Assembly: GCA_965222425.1 (NCBI GenBank)
Contig: CBDCTW010000022.1
Coordinates: forward strand, 992,001 to 1,056,000
Origin: CBDCNP01 sp965222425
Lineage (GTDB): Bacteria; Acidobacteriota; Vicinamibacteria; Marinacidobacterales; DATDRI01
Length of the DNA stretch: 64,000 bases
Direction of reading: 5' to 3'
This document shows, in pieces, positions 34,912 through 43,817 of this stretch (the stretch's first letter is position 1; each line of letters starts with the position of its first letter). Below the pieces are notes generated by a model. That model worked only from the letters and a program-made list of their open reading frames with translations. It made no database searches and was not told the origin of the DNA. The translations under genes and the position numbers were made by a program.

Positions 34912-35838
34912 TCAGTCCCCCACCAACCAGCATCGGGCTTGGTGAGATTCAGAAACTTGAAATATGGGTGGTTCTTCCTCTCGGCATCGAGCTTCGACAT
35001 AAGGGCAGCGGTTGGCAAAGCGGCAACCTGACACCGGGCGACTAAGCTCCGTCACCTCCCCTTGAACCGACCCGCCATCGAGGCCGGCAGCTGCCAGCAG
35101 TGCTTGGGTGTAAGGATGCGCCGCCTGCGAGAAAATCTCCTCGGTGGTGGCACTCTCAACAACCTGGCCGAGGTACATCACCAAGACTCGGTGCGCCAAG
35201 AAGCGAACGACACCGAGATCGTGAGAAACAAAAAGATACCCGAGTCGTTTCTTCTCCTGGAGATCGATTAACAGATTCACGATCTGGCCGCGTACCGAGA
35301 GGTCGAGTGCCGAGGTGGGCTCGTCCAAGAAGACGAACTCTGGATCGCTGGCCAGTGCGCGGGCGATGCTCACTCTCTGAAGCTGCCCCCCACTCATCTC
35401 GTTTCTCCGCCGGCTCGAGAACCTTCGGTCGAGACCGACTTGAGTCAAGAGATCTCCGATCCGCTCGTCCCTTTCCGACGCGGGGAGGTGGCGCAAGGAG
35501 TCTCGCAACGTCCCTTCCACCGAGTAGACTGGATTCATCGATCCGAGCGGATTCTGAAACACGATCTGCATGCGACGCCTGAACGGGCGCAGGGCTCGCG
35601 TCCCAAGCTCTTGGATCTCGACGCCATCAAAATTGATTCGCCCTTCGTCGGGCTCCAAGAGACGAACCAAGCACCGCCCGACCGTCGACTTGCCGCATCC
35701 ACTTTCGCCGACGAGGCCCAGTGTCTCGCCGCGCTCGATCTGGAAAGACACCCCATCGACCGCAGTCACGCTATCGTGCCCGGCGAGAAGCCCATGACGC
35801 CGGAAACGCTTGGTCAGTCCGTCGACGTCGATGAGCAT
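34912..35838 (-). CDS. dppF: dipeptide/oligopeptide ABC transporter ATPase (DppF/OppF-type)
   Basis: A 308-residue ABC ATPase. Walker A is GESGCGKS, the Q-loop VFQNP, the ABC signature MSGGQLQRV, Walker B FVFLDEPTSALD and the switch His SHDLG. The C-terminal oligopeptide-transporter extension includes HPYTQALLAAA and SGCRFANRCPY, with the Cys pattern that holds a 4Fe-4S cluster in DppD/OppD-like ATPases. ATG 35838 lies two bases after the dppD stop. It is the last gene of the operon and intact, but its partners dppB and dppD are frameshifted. Confidence 0.9.
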   Translation of the reverse strand: MLIDVDGLTKRFRRHGLLAGHDSVTAVDGVSFQIERGETLGLVGESGCGKSTVGRCLVRLLEPDEGRINFDGVEIQELGTRALRPFRRRMQIVFQNPLGSMNPVYSVEGTLRDSLRHLPASERDERIGDLLTQVGLDRRFSSRRRNEMSGGQLQRVSIARALASDPEFVFLDEPTSALDLSVRGQIVNLLIDLQEKKRLGYLFVSHDLGVVRFLAHRVLVMYLGQVVESATTEEIFSQAAHPYTQALLAAAGLDGGSVQGEVTELSRPVSGCRFANRCPYVEARCREEEPPIFQVSESHQARCWLVGD

Positions 35839-35840
35839 GT

Positions 35841-36801
35841 CTAGATCGTTTTCTCTCGGTGGAGAAGACACCGCACCCATTGGCCGATGTGAATCTCGTA
35901 GGGCAACGGCTCGAAAGATCGGCACTCGTCCATCACGTCCGGACATCGGTTCGCAAAAGCACACCCCTCGATCGGATTGCGGAGATCCGGGACATTCCCC
36001 GGAACGAACGCCATGCGGTCGGCCTCCGGATCCAGACAGGAAAGCAATGCTCGGGTGTAAGGATGACCGGGACCTCCAAGGACCTGGTCGCGGGACCCGA
36101 ACTCCACGACTTGACCGGCGTACATTACCGCCAAGAAATCGCAAGCCTTTCCGGATGAGACCCATGTCGTGCGAGATCCAAAGCAACGTGGTTTGAGCCT
36201 CGCGTACGCGTTCCAGCAATTTGGCGAGCACCTGTTGCTGTACGGTCACGTCCAAGTCCGAGGTGGGCTCGTCGGCGATGAGAACACGGGGCGAGCAAAT
36301 CAGAGCCATCGCGTTCATGACGCGCTGGCACTGTCCCCCGGAAAGCTGATGCGGAAACGCGTCGAGCTGTTCTTCGGCATCGGAGAGTCCCACGTCCCGC
36401 AACATCTTTGTGGCCGATTCGAGAGCTTCCTCTGCACTGCCCCCATGGTGCCGCCGGTGAAGGCGTGAGATCTGTCTTCCAATGGGAATGAGAGGGTGGA
36501 GCGCTTCTTTGGCGTTTTGGAAGATGATCGCGAGCTCCCGTCCTCGGACGCCTTCCCAATCGTCTTCGATTAGAGTCAGCAAGTCGCGGCCGTCCAGGCG
36601 AATGCTTCCTGAAACGATTCGCGCGTTTCCAGGGAGAAGCCCCATGGCTGCAAGCGCCGTCATGCTCTTGCCGGATCCAGTTTCCCCTACAAGGCCCGTC
36701 ACCTTCCCGGGCGCGAGCTCGAGATCTACCCCCCGGAGCACCTGGACGGTATGATTCCCCTCACCGATCTGCACTCGTAGCCCCCGGACTCGAAGGCTCA
36801 T
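35841..36801 (-). pseudogene. dppD: dppD: peptide ABC transporter ATPase with a frameshift
   Basis: From ATG 36801 the protein has Walker A GETGSGKS, the signature LSGGQCQRV, Walker B VLIADEPTSDLD and SHDMG. Near 36141-36150 a one-base shift follows GLIRK; the correct continuation CDFLAVMYAGQVVEF is in the next frame and runs to HPYTRALL, CAFANRCPD and the stop at 35841. Without the shift it would be about 320 residues. The wrong frame happens to stay open and run in phase into dppF, giving an apparent 630-residue double-ATPase frame that should not be annotated as a fusion. Confidence 0.85.
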
Positions 36802-37601
36802 GCTTCCCTGTCCACCACGGCGTGAATACGATCGCCTAAGAGCTGAAAGGCGTATACGCCGAGCACAATCGCGATGCCTGGAAAAAACGAGACCCACCAC
36901 TGACCGGTCACGATGTAATTGGCACCTTGCTGCACCATGAGTCCCCATTCCGGTTCAGGAACCTTCACTCCCAGGCCAAGGAAAGAGAGACCGGCGATGA
37001 TCTGAATGGACCAGGCGCAATTGATCGAAAACTGGGCCATCACCGGGCCCACCGTGTTGGGCAGGATGTGACGAAAGACAATGGCCGGCGTTGTGTGCCC
37101 TGCGGCCCTCGCGGCTTCGACGAACTCCGCGGATCGCATCGGTATTACCACGCTGCGTACGATCTTCACGTAGACCGGTATATTGATCACGGCAATGACC
37201 ACCACCAGGTTGGTCAGCGTCACACTGAGGGCGGTTAGGACGGCCATCGCAAAGAGAACGACCGGAAACGATTGGATGATTTCGGTCATTCTCTGAAGCA
37301 CGTTGTCGGTCCATCCCCCGAGATAACCACTAAACGCCCCCAGGATGGAACCGAACACCATCGCCAAACCCGCAGCAGAGAACGCGAGGAGGAGATCAGT
37401 CCGAGCTCCATAAAGGATGCGGGTGAAGATATCCATCCCGAATCCATCGGTCCCAAACCAGTTCTGGGTGGATGGCGGCAACAAACGCTTCGCTGAATCG
37501 AGACCGACGGGGTCGTGACTCATGAAGAGCGGACCGAAAATCGCCAATAGGAACAAGAACATCAAGAGCCACACCGAGCGGGATCCGAGAAGTTGGCGCA
37601 C
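36798..37601 (-). CDS. dppC: peptide ABC transporter permease (DppC-type)
   Basis: A 267-residue inner-membrane permease with about six helices. The family opening HDP...NWFGTDGFGMDIFTR is present, and the EAA loop reads EFVEAARAAGHTTPAIVFRH followed by ILPN. It pairs with DppB to form the channel. Start is GTG 37601, sharing one base with the dppB stop; the end overlaps the dppD start by four bases. The gene itself is intact. Confidence 0.9.
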   Translation of the reverse strand: MRQLLGSRSVWLLMFLFLLAIFGPLFMSHDPVGLDSAKRLLPPSTQNWFGTDGFGMDIFTRILYGARTDLLLAFSAAGLAMVFGSILGAFSGYLGGWTDNVLQRMTEIIQSFPVVLFAMAVLTALSVTLTNLVVVIAVINIPVYVKIVRSVVIPMRSAEFVEAARAAGHTTPAIVFRHILPNTVGPVMAQFSINCAWSIQIIAGLSFLGLGVKVPEPEWGLMVQQGANYIVTGQWWVSFFPGIAIVLGVYAFQLLGDRIHAVVDREA

Positions 37602-38610
37602 TAGGCTCGCGTCCTGGGATCGATAAGGAGTTGTAACAAATCGAGAACCAGATAGACGGCGACGTAGATGAGCGCGCTAACCAAGACGACCCCTTGCACC
37701 GCGGCGTAGTCGCTCGCGTTCATGGCCTGAAGAGCGTATAGCCCCATCCCCGGCCAGGAGAAAACGCTTTCCACGAGCAACCGTTCCACCGAGCAAGAAA
37801 CCGAAGGAGATGCCGACCATGTTCAGAACCGGCAAGGACCCCAGCCAAAAGGCGCGAAAAATCCACTCGCGGCGCGGCAGTCCCAGCGCACGCGAGGCGA
37901 TTATGGGATGAGAGCTCAGCGCAGCCGCTCAGGCTGACGCGGATCTGGTTCAAAATGGGGGCCTGGACCGCGAGCGCGAGCGTGAGGCTCGGAAGGATCA
38001 AGGTCCGGGCCGCCAACCAGAAGAGCGCAAAGTCTCCCGCTACCAAAGTGTCGATGAGCAGGAGTCCGGTGAAACGAGGGGGCATCGTCGCCAGAGGCAA
38101 TCGACCCATCGGCGGCGGGAAGAGTTGGAGCCTAAAGAAGAAGACGTAGATCAACATCAACCCCAACCAAAACTGAGGCACCGCCACTCCGCCGGTGGAG
38201 ACGATGCGAGCCACGCGATCCCATAGGGTTCGCGCCTTGAGGGCCGCCACGGAACCGAGTGGCAAGGCAATCATCATTGCCAGGACGAACGAAACCAGCG
38301 CGAGCTCGAGCGTAGCGGGAAAACGCTCATAGATATCTCTCGTAACGGGATTGGATGTCGTCCACGCATCCCCCAGGTCGCCGCGCAGGAGATCTCCCAT
38401 GTAGATGAAGTACTGTTCGACGATCGGCCTATCGAATCCGTACTTGGCCATCGCTTCTTGGATCGTGGCCTCATCGGCACGATTCCCAACGATGAGATAG
38501 ACGGGATTCCCGGGGAGCAGTCGGGCCACGACGAATGTGACGAGCGTGACGCCCCAGACGACAACGAGCCCGAGGGCTAGCCGCTGTAAAGCCTGCTGTA
38601 CGAGTTTCAT
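37601..38610 (-). pseudogene. dppB: dppB: peptide ABC transporter permease with two frameshifts
   Basis: From ATG 38610 the protein starts MKLVQQALQRLALGLVVVWG then LLPGNPVYL and GLDRP-like KYGFDRPIVEQY, typical DppB. Frame is lost near 37925 after QIRVSL. The middle (LSSHPIIASRALGLPRREWI, then VLNMVGISFGFLLGGTV) lies in a second frame, and after another shift near 37780 the end (LVESVFSWPGMGLYAL to the stop at 37601) lies in a third. All pieces are well conserved. No dppA is adjacent. Together with dppD this gives three indels in one operon. Confidence 0.83.
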
Positions 38611-38683
38611 CCGTTGAGCACCCGACTCTTGAATGTCGACACGTCCTCGGGGGATCGAGTACGATCGCCTCCGGGTCGGTGGC

Positions 38684-38848
38684 TTAGTGCCCTGTATCAG
38701 TAATTCGTCACCTAAATCTCGGCCCCTTTTGCGCGCTGGCTTCGTTGTGGCTCCTTGAAATATCCAGATATGACGTCGTCGCCACGCCTCGCCAGCCCAC
38801 AAAATGGCCTCGAGCTTTAGGCAACGATCTACTGATACAGGACACCAA
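38684..38848. mobile_element. MITE-like element, about 165 bp, with 19-bp terminal inverted repeats
   Basis: TTAGTGCCCTGTATCAGTA (38684-38702) and the complement of TTGGTGTCCTGTATCAGTA (38830-38848) differ at two positions. The interior has no gene of its own. A target duplication is not clear. It lies just upstream of the decayed dpp operon. Confidence 0.5.
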
Positions 38849-38900
38849 GTTATCAGATCGACCCGGTGAATCCACTTCGACTTAGCGCAGGTACGAGACC

Positions 38901-39023
38901 ATGAGCAAATGTCGCATCGCAGTAGACATCGGTGGCACTTTCACGGACCTGGTGATGCTGGCGGAAGACGGCCAGCTGCGGGTCGCCAAGGTTCCCTCGA
39001 CGCCGAAGCCACCAAGAAGCTAA
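38901..39023 (+). pseudogene. N-terminal relic of a second hydantoinase A gene
   Basis: ATG 38901 opens 40 residues reading MSKCRIAVDIGGTFTDLVML then EDGQLRVAKVPSTP before a stop. This is the exact start of a HyuA-type ATPase (IGGTFTD phosphate loop). The remaining 600 or so residues are missing; an inverted-repeat element begins two bases after the stop. It is not a copy of the hyuA at 28869, since only the motif is shared. Confidence 0.8.
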
Positions 39024-39024
39024 G

Positions 39025-39140
39025 AAGTTAACCGGGGTCAGATCCACTTTTATCACAACGCTCGGATCCAAAATTGTGCGTGGCGTGCACAAAACTGGAT
39101 CAGGCCCATGTAATAAAACGGGGTCTGACCCCTGTTACTT
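39025..39140. repeat. inverted-repeat element with GGGGTCAGACCCC-type arms
   Basis: Left arm AAGTTAACCGGGGTCAGATC continuing to 39053; right arm 39113-39140 contains ACGGGGTCTGACCCCTGTTA. The arms are imperfect complements over about 28 bases with about 60 between. GGGGTCAGACCCC palindromes are a common REP-type repeat. The right arm supplies the stop codon of the S9 peptidase gene (TAA at 39135-39137). Confidence 0.55.
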
Positions 39141-41306
39141 AAGGTAGCGGTCGAAATGCTCGGCTAATCTCGTCATTCCAAACCGGGCGTTGTAATCCTT
39201 GGCGGTCCATTCGTGGGGAGAATTCGGTATCACCACGAACTCGAAGTCCTTTCCCAGCTTCATGAGCTTCTCGGCAAGCGCGATCGAGTCCTTGAACAAA
39301 ACGACACTGTCCTCCATCCCGTGAATGATCATCAAGTGATCCTCCAGGTCCTCGCCGTAGCTATAAGCGGAGACTTTCTTGTAGACCTCTGGATGAGTGT
39401 TCGGTCGCCCGGCGACGTTCACCTGCCCGGTCATGGCATGCCAGACATTTGTTGCGGGGGCACTGGCCACGCCCGCTTTGTAGACGCCGGGTTTCTTGAA
39501 GAGGCTCATCGCCGTCATCAACCCGCCATAACTACTTCCCCACATGCCGACGCGCTCCGTGTCCGCGTAGGGCAACGTCTTCAGATACTCGACACCGCTA
39601 TAGAGATCCTCGATGTCGATGCCTCCGTAATCCCGAATCAGAGCCTCCCGAAAGGGGCGGCCGTGGCCGACGCTCCCCCGTGTGTCCACTTGAAAGACGA
39701 TGTAGCCTCCTTCGAGGACGAAATACTGCTGGATCAGACTGTAGAGTCCGCGGAATATTTGTCGATCCCCCCATCGCTTCCGCACCGAATTCGGGTAGAC
39801 CGGCCCGAGAATGACGGGATGCTTCTTCGACTTATCCAGGTTGGGCGGCTCCAGGAGACGACCATGGAGCGTCACGCCGTCGAGATGACTCTTGAAGGTG
39901 ACGTACCGCGGCTCGACCCAGTCGTATTGCGCGAACTCCGCAGGAGGGGAATTCGTGATGCGGCGCTCCGCGGAAGTGCCTTCGGAGTCGGCGATGTAGA
40001 GCTCGGTTGGCGTCATGTCGCTCGAGTGAAGGAGCGCCACCTTCGACCCGTCCGGAGACGGGTACGGATGATGGACACCGGGAGTCGACGTGATCTTGCG
40101 GATGTCTCCTCCATCCTCGCTCATCCGGTAGACGTGTCGCTCGTACGGACTCTCCTGGGTGGACACGAAAAAGACTTCTTTGGTGTCAGGCGAGGACCAC
40201 AAGAAGGCCGTACCCGACTCTCCGACGACGCTCCAATCGCCCGTAGTGAGCCGCTTCGCATCCCCCCCACCGGCTAAGTCGAGTGAGTACAAATGGTGCC
40301 GACCCTCTTTGTCGGAGATGAAAACGATTCCCTCGCCATCGCTTTGCCACGTCGAGCTCCACGCTGATGAAACTCGTGTCGCGCGGTAATCGTGCCAGAC
40401 TTCTCGCAGGGAGCCATCTTCGGGATTCGCGAGGAAGAGCCAGCGGTCTTCGGCATTTAGCGGAGACTGATCGATCAGCAACTGATTGCCATCGGGGGAC
40501 CACGCGAAGTTGGCGACGCGGCGATCCGTATTGTCGGGAAGGTTCAACTTCTGTAGCTTGCCGGTCCGAACCGCGTAAACGGCCAGATCGCGCACGTGGT
40601 CGTTGTCCCCAGGGTAGTCGCGGCGCACCCGATTGGCCACGGTTTCCTCCCCCAAGTAGTTGGGAATGATGATCTCCCGCACCCAGCTCCGGTCATCGAT
40701 ATGGAGCGCAATGTAGCGGCCATCGGGCGACCACCGGTAACGGCTCACCTCGACGTCGGGGCGAGAAAAACCCGAACCGCAACAGGTATTCAGGAGAGAG
40801 TTCCCAATCTTGGGTTTCGCCACCCGCGTCGCACGAACCAGCTCCTCCTCGTGATTCCATAGCCAGAGGTCGCCGTCTTTGATGAAAGACAAGAACTTGC
40901 TGTCCGGCGAGAAGGCGAGAGCCCGACCGGAAGCGCCTAACGGCTTCAGACCGCTGCCATCCACGTCAATTCGGTAGAGGCTGCCCCCGGAAACCACAAT
41001 GAGACGCTTCCCGTTGGGCGTCCAGACGGCTTGCGACACACCGGCATCGCCGAAATCGGTGACCCGCCGGGGCTCGGCTTCACCGCTGGCACTGGCCACC
41101 CAGACGTCCCGCGCCGTTTGCGCTTTGTCGTTCCACAAGAACGCGAGCCGCGACCCATCGGGCGACCAGGTGGGCCGCACGGGCGACGTACCACTCAGGT
41201 AGGGTGGCGACGTGATGCGCTCGATGGTGAGCTCTTGCGCCGGCAGCGCCCCCCCCACCACCGCGAACGCCATAGTCAGAAACATCAATCTCTGCAGACC
41301 CGCCAT
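39135..41306 (-). CDS. exported S9 prolyl oligopeptidase / dipeptidyl peptidase IV-like
   Basis: A 723-residue serine peptidase. A signal peptide ends at ALPAQ (about residue 23). An N-terminal beta-propeller with repeated WSPDG motifs (TWSPDGSRLAF, RWSPDGRYIAL) controls access. The alpha/beta-hydrolase domain has the nucleophile in GSSYGG (Ser592), Asp666 in HGMEDS and His698 in NSPHEW. Such enzymes release dipeptides, often X-Pro, from peptides. GGGAGGAGG six bases upstream selects ATG 41306 over TTG 41312. A close paralog is at 61784. The dpp permease genes nearby could import its products. Confidence 0.92.
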   Translation of the reverse strand: MAGLQRLMFLTMAFAVVGGALPAQELTIERITSPPYLSGTSPVRPTWSPDGSRLAFLWNDKAQTARDVWVASASGEAEPRRVTDFGDAGVSQAVWTPNGKRLIVVSGGSLYRIDVDGSGLKPLGASGRALAFSPDSKFLSFIKDGDLWLWNHEEELVRATRVAKPKIGNSLLNTCCGSGFSRPDVEVSRYRWSPDGRYIALHIDDRSWVREIIIPNYLGEETVANRVRRDYPGDNDHVRDLAVYAVRTGKLQKLNLPDNTDRRVANFAWSPDGNQLLIDQSPLNAEDRWLFLANPEDGSLREVWHDYRATRVSSAWSSTWQSDGEGIVFISDKEGRHHLYSLDLAGGGDAKRLTTGDWSVVGESGTAFLWSSPDTKEVFFVSTQESPYERHVYRMSEDGGDIRKITSTPGVHHPYPSPDGSKVALLHSSDMTPTELYIADSEGTSAERRITNSPPAEFAQYDWVEPRYVTFKSHLDGVTLHGRLLEPPNLDKSKKHPVILGPVYPNSVRKRWGDRQIFRGLYSLIQQYFVLEGGYIVFQVDTRGSVGHGRPFREALIRDYGGIDIEDLYSGVEYLKTLPYADTERVGMWGSSYGGLMTAMSLFKKPGVYKAGVASAPATNVWHAMTGQVNVAGRPNTHPEVYKKVSAYSYGEDLEDHLMIIHGMEDSVVLFKDSIALAEKLMKLGKDFEFVVIPNSPHEWTAKDYNARFGMTRLAEHFDRYLK

Positions 41307-41399
41307 GATCAACCTCCTCCCAACCGGTTTCGACGCCCGTATCTTACATCGGTTCCTTGTTTTGTGGACTTGTCAAATGGAATCTGTTAAAGAGGGCAG

Positions 41400-42818
41400 A
41401 TGTTTCCCGACGTTCCCCGAGCTCTCCTCTCCAAGAATCCACTGCGGCACCTCAAGTTCTATGGCCCCGGTGCGATCGTCGCCTCCGTCACCATCGGAGG
41501 AGGCGAGACGGTCTTCGCTTCGCGAGGAGGCACTATTTTCGGCTACGCGCTCTTATGGTGCTTCGTTCTGGGTGGAGTCCTGAAAGGAATCCAGGTCTAT
41601 TCCACCATGCGCGTCATGACGCTGACCGGCCTCCATCCGGTGGATTATTGGGTCCGCATGAAAGGGCCTCGAGCCTGGTTCCCCTTCCTCATGATCGTCG
41701 TCAGTTTGATAACGATCCCCAGCATGTTCTCCGCCCTTCCGAAGTTCCTTGCCACCCTCATCGTGTCCCTGTTCGAAGTCAGAACCGAACGGTACGAAGA
41801 CACCCTGAACCTATTGGCGAGCGCGATTCTCATCGGCTGTGCGGTCCTGGCACTCCGAAGCTCCTATCGAGCCCTCGAGTGGACCATGACCGCCATCTCG
41901 TTCTTGTTCGCCGCCTTCATCGTGGCGGCCTTTCTCGCCGTCCGACCCGACACGTTGGCTATCCTCAAGGGCGTGTTCCTTATCTCGGTGCCCGACTACC
42001 CGGATTGGATTCGAGAGACTTACCCCGCCATCGCGGCGCGGCCTCCATGGTTGGAGATCCTGACTGCCGCCGGGATCATCGGTGGTAACGCCGTCGACTA
42101 CACCGCCTACCTGAGTTTTATTCGCGAGAAACGCTGGGGCCTCGCGAGCCCGACGTCTTCGGGCACACCGATCGAGAATCCTCCATCCCCCGCCGCCGAG
42201 GATGTTACCAAGGGGATGAATTGGCTGCGAGCGCCGCGTTTGGATACGCTAGTTTCCTTTGGATTCGTCACCCTCTTCACCGTGGTCTTTCTCGTGCTCG
42301 GAGCTGAGCTTCTCGCGCCCGAACGTGCGGTGCCTGAGGGACCGGCCCTACTGACCGTGCAAGCGCGCTTCATGACGGAGCTTCATCCGTCGTTTTTTCC
42401 CCTTTACGTTATCGGAATCATCATGGTCTTCTTCGGCACCATTTATGGAGCGATGGAGCTTCACACGCGCGCCTTGTTCGAATGCGGGCGAGTGACCTAC
42501 CCGAAGCTAGCGGACAGTCTTAGCCGGCCTCTCCGAAGTTTTAGGCTCTTCGTTGTCATCTACGCGGTCTCGAGTGGCCTGCTCCTCATCTGGAGCGGTT
42601 GGGACCCGGTCGCCATCCTGACACCGTCGGTTCTTCTCGGTGGCCTCCTCGCGGCGGGTATGTGGTGTTTCACGATGTTGTGGGTCGACCACCGCTTCTT
42701 GCCCGCCGCGTTCAGAATGGGAAGTGCACTCAAGCTCGCCCTCTGGGTTTCTGCCATTTTATTGTTCGGGGCCGGAGTGACCTCCTGCTACTATTACGTC
42801 CTCTCGTTTTTCCAATAG
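41400..42818 (+). CDS. Nramp-related transporter lacking the DPGN metal motif
   Basis: A 472-residue membrane protein with about 11 helices, resembling the Nramp/SLC11 fold in its first helix (FYGPGAIVASVTIGGGET, residues 20-37). Canonical Nramp proteins have DPGN there to bind divalent metal; here it is IGGGE, so classical Mn/Fe transport is doubtful and another cargo is likely. AGAGGG precedes ATG 41400. The LLM oxidoreductase and MFS transporter follow in the same direction with 9-base and overlapping junctions, suggesting one operon. Confidence 0.7.
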   Translation: MFPDVPRALLSKNPLRHLKFYGPGAIVASVTIGGGETVFASRGGTIFGYALLWCFVLGGVLKGIQVYSTMRVMTLTGLHPVDYWVRMKGPRAWFPFLMIVVSLITIPSMFSALPKFLATLIVSLFEVRTERYEDTLNLLASAILIGCAVLALRSSYRALEWTMTAISFLFAAFIVAAFLAVRPDTLAILKGVFLISVPDYPDWIRETYPAIAARPPWLEILTAAGIIGGNAVDYTAYLSFIREKRWGLASPTSSGTPIENPPSPAAEDVTKGMNWLRAPRLDTLVSFGFVTLFTVVFLVLGAELLAPERAVPEGPALLTVQARFMTELHPSFFPLYVIGIIMVFFGTIYGAMELHTRALFECGRVTYPKLADSLSRPLRSFRLFVVIYAVSSGLLLIWSGWDPVAILTPSVLLGGLLAAGMWCFTMLWVDHRFLPAAFRMGSALKLALWVSAILLFGAGVTSCYYYVLSFFQ

Positions 42819-42827
42819 AGGTGTGAG

Positions 42828-43817
42828 ATGGATTTCGGTATTCAGTTCTCTCAGCCGGCTGTCTTGGGGGCGCCACCCGCCACCGCCATGAAGGGATATC
42901 TCGGCCTGATCGAGCTTGCTTCAAAGCACGGCTTTCGCTCGTTCTGGTCGGGACAGCACTTCATGGCCGGCAAGTATCTTTTGTTTCAGCCTCTCACGCT
43001 CGCGGCGCGGGCCGCGGCGGCTGCGCCCGGGATGCAAATGGGGACATCGGTTCTCCTTCTCCCCATGCTGAACCCGGTAGACGTTGCCGAGCACGGGGCC
43101 ACCGTGGACGCCATCACCAACGGTGGCTTCATCCTCGGAGCCGCACTCGGCTATCGCGATGAGGAGTTCGCCGCGGCAGGCATCCGCAAGGAAGACGTCA
43201 TCGAGCGTTTCGAGGAATCGATCGAAGTCATACGGCACCTCTGGGAGGAAGCGCCGGCTAACTTTTCAGGCACCCACTTCAAGATCGACAACGCGACCAT
43301 CAACCCGGCACCTACTCAGAAGCCGAGACCGCCGATCTTGATCGGCGCCTATGCTCTGCGGGCCGTCAAGAGGGCGGGGCGGATCTCCGACGGCTGGATC
43401 ATCCCACCCGAGCTCTTCGCTTCCCTCCTGCAAAAACGATTCGAGCTCTTTCGAGAATCCGTCGAGTCCCATCGGACCCCAGGGACCATCGCCATGATGA
43501 GGGCCTTCCATACGAGCCACGACCCGACTGAAAGGCAAGCGGTCGAAGAGCTCCTCGGAGCTCACTTCCAGAGGAAGCGTGACTGGGGGATTCTCAAAGG
43601 AGAGGAGGTCACCAAGACCACTGCCCTCGATCACGCCCGCGAAGCCGCCATCATCGGAGACCCGGAAGCGTGCATCCGTAAGATCGAAGCCTATCGAAAT
43701 CGCTACCGCCCCGAGCACCTCATCCTGCTGATGGGCTTCCACGGCATCAGCGCCGAAAGCCTCGAGAGGTCGATCAAGATAGCGGGCGAAGAGATCATCC
43801 CCCACTTCCGGACATGA
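42828..43817 (+). CDS. LLM-class (luciferase-like) flavin-dependent oxidoreductase
   Basis: A 329-residue TIM-barrel flavin enzyme. Typical blocks are MDFGIQFS at the start, GTSVLLLPMLNPVDVAEHGA, and GYRDEEFAAAGI, the conserved RxxEF element, followed by PRPPILIGAYALRAVKRAGR. It would use FMN or F420 with an unknown substrate. GAGGTGTGAG supports ATG 42828. Its stop overlaps the MFS start as ATGA. A remnant of a paralog (last 12 residues) lies before the second MFS copy at 51567. Confidence 0.85.
   Translation: MDFGIQFSQPAVLGAPPATAMKGYLGLIELASKHGFRSFWSGQHFMAGKYLLFQPLTLAARAAAAAPGMQMGTSVLLLPMLNPVDVAEHGATVDAITNGGFILGAALGYRDEEFAAAGIRKEDVIERFEESIEVIRHLWEEAPANFSGTHFKIDNATINPAPTQKPRPPILIGAYALRAVKRAGRISDGWIIPPELFASLLQKRFELFRESVESHRTPGTIAMMRAFHTSHDPTERQAVEELLGAHFQRKRDWGILKGEEVTKTTALDHAREAAIIGDPEACIRKIEAYRNRYRPEHLILLMGFHGISAESLERSIKIAGEEIIPHFRT

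Noticed and set aside
34912..36801. A natural DppD-DppF fusion protein
   Set aside because: The correct DppD C-terminus with HPYTRALL and CAFANRCPD is present in another frame and ends two bases before dppF starts.
26847..37790. Programmed frameshifting in hyuA, dppB or dppD
   Set aside because: No slippery heptamer with a downstream structure is evident, dppB would need two events, and these families do not use frameshifting.
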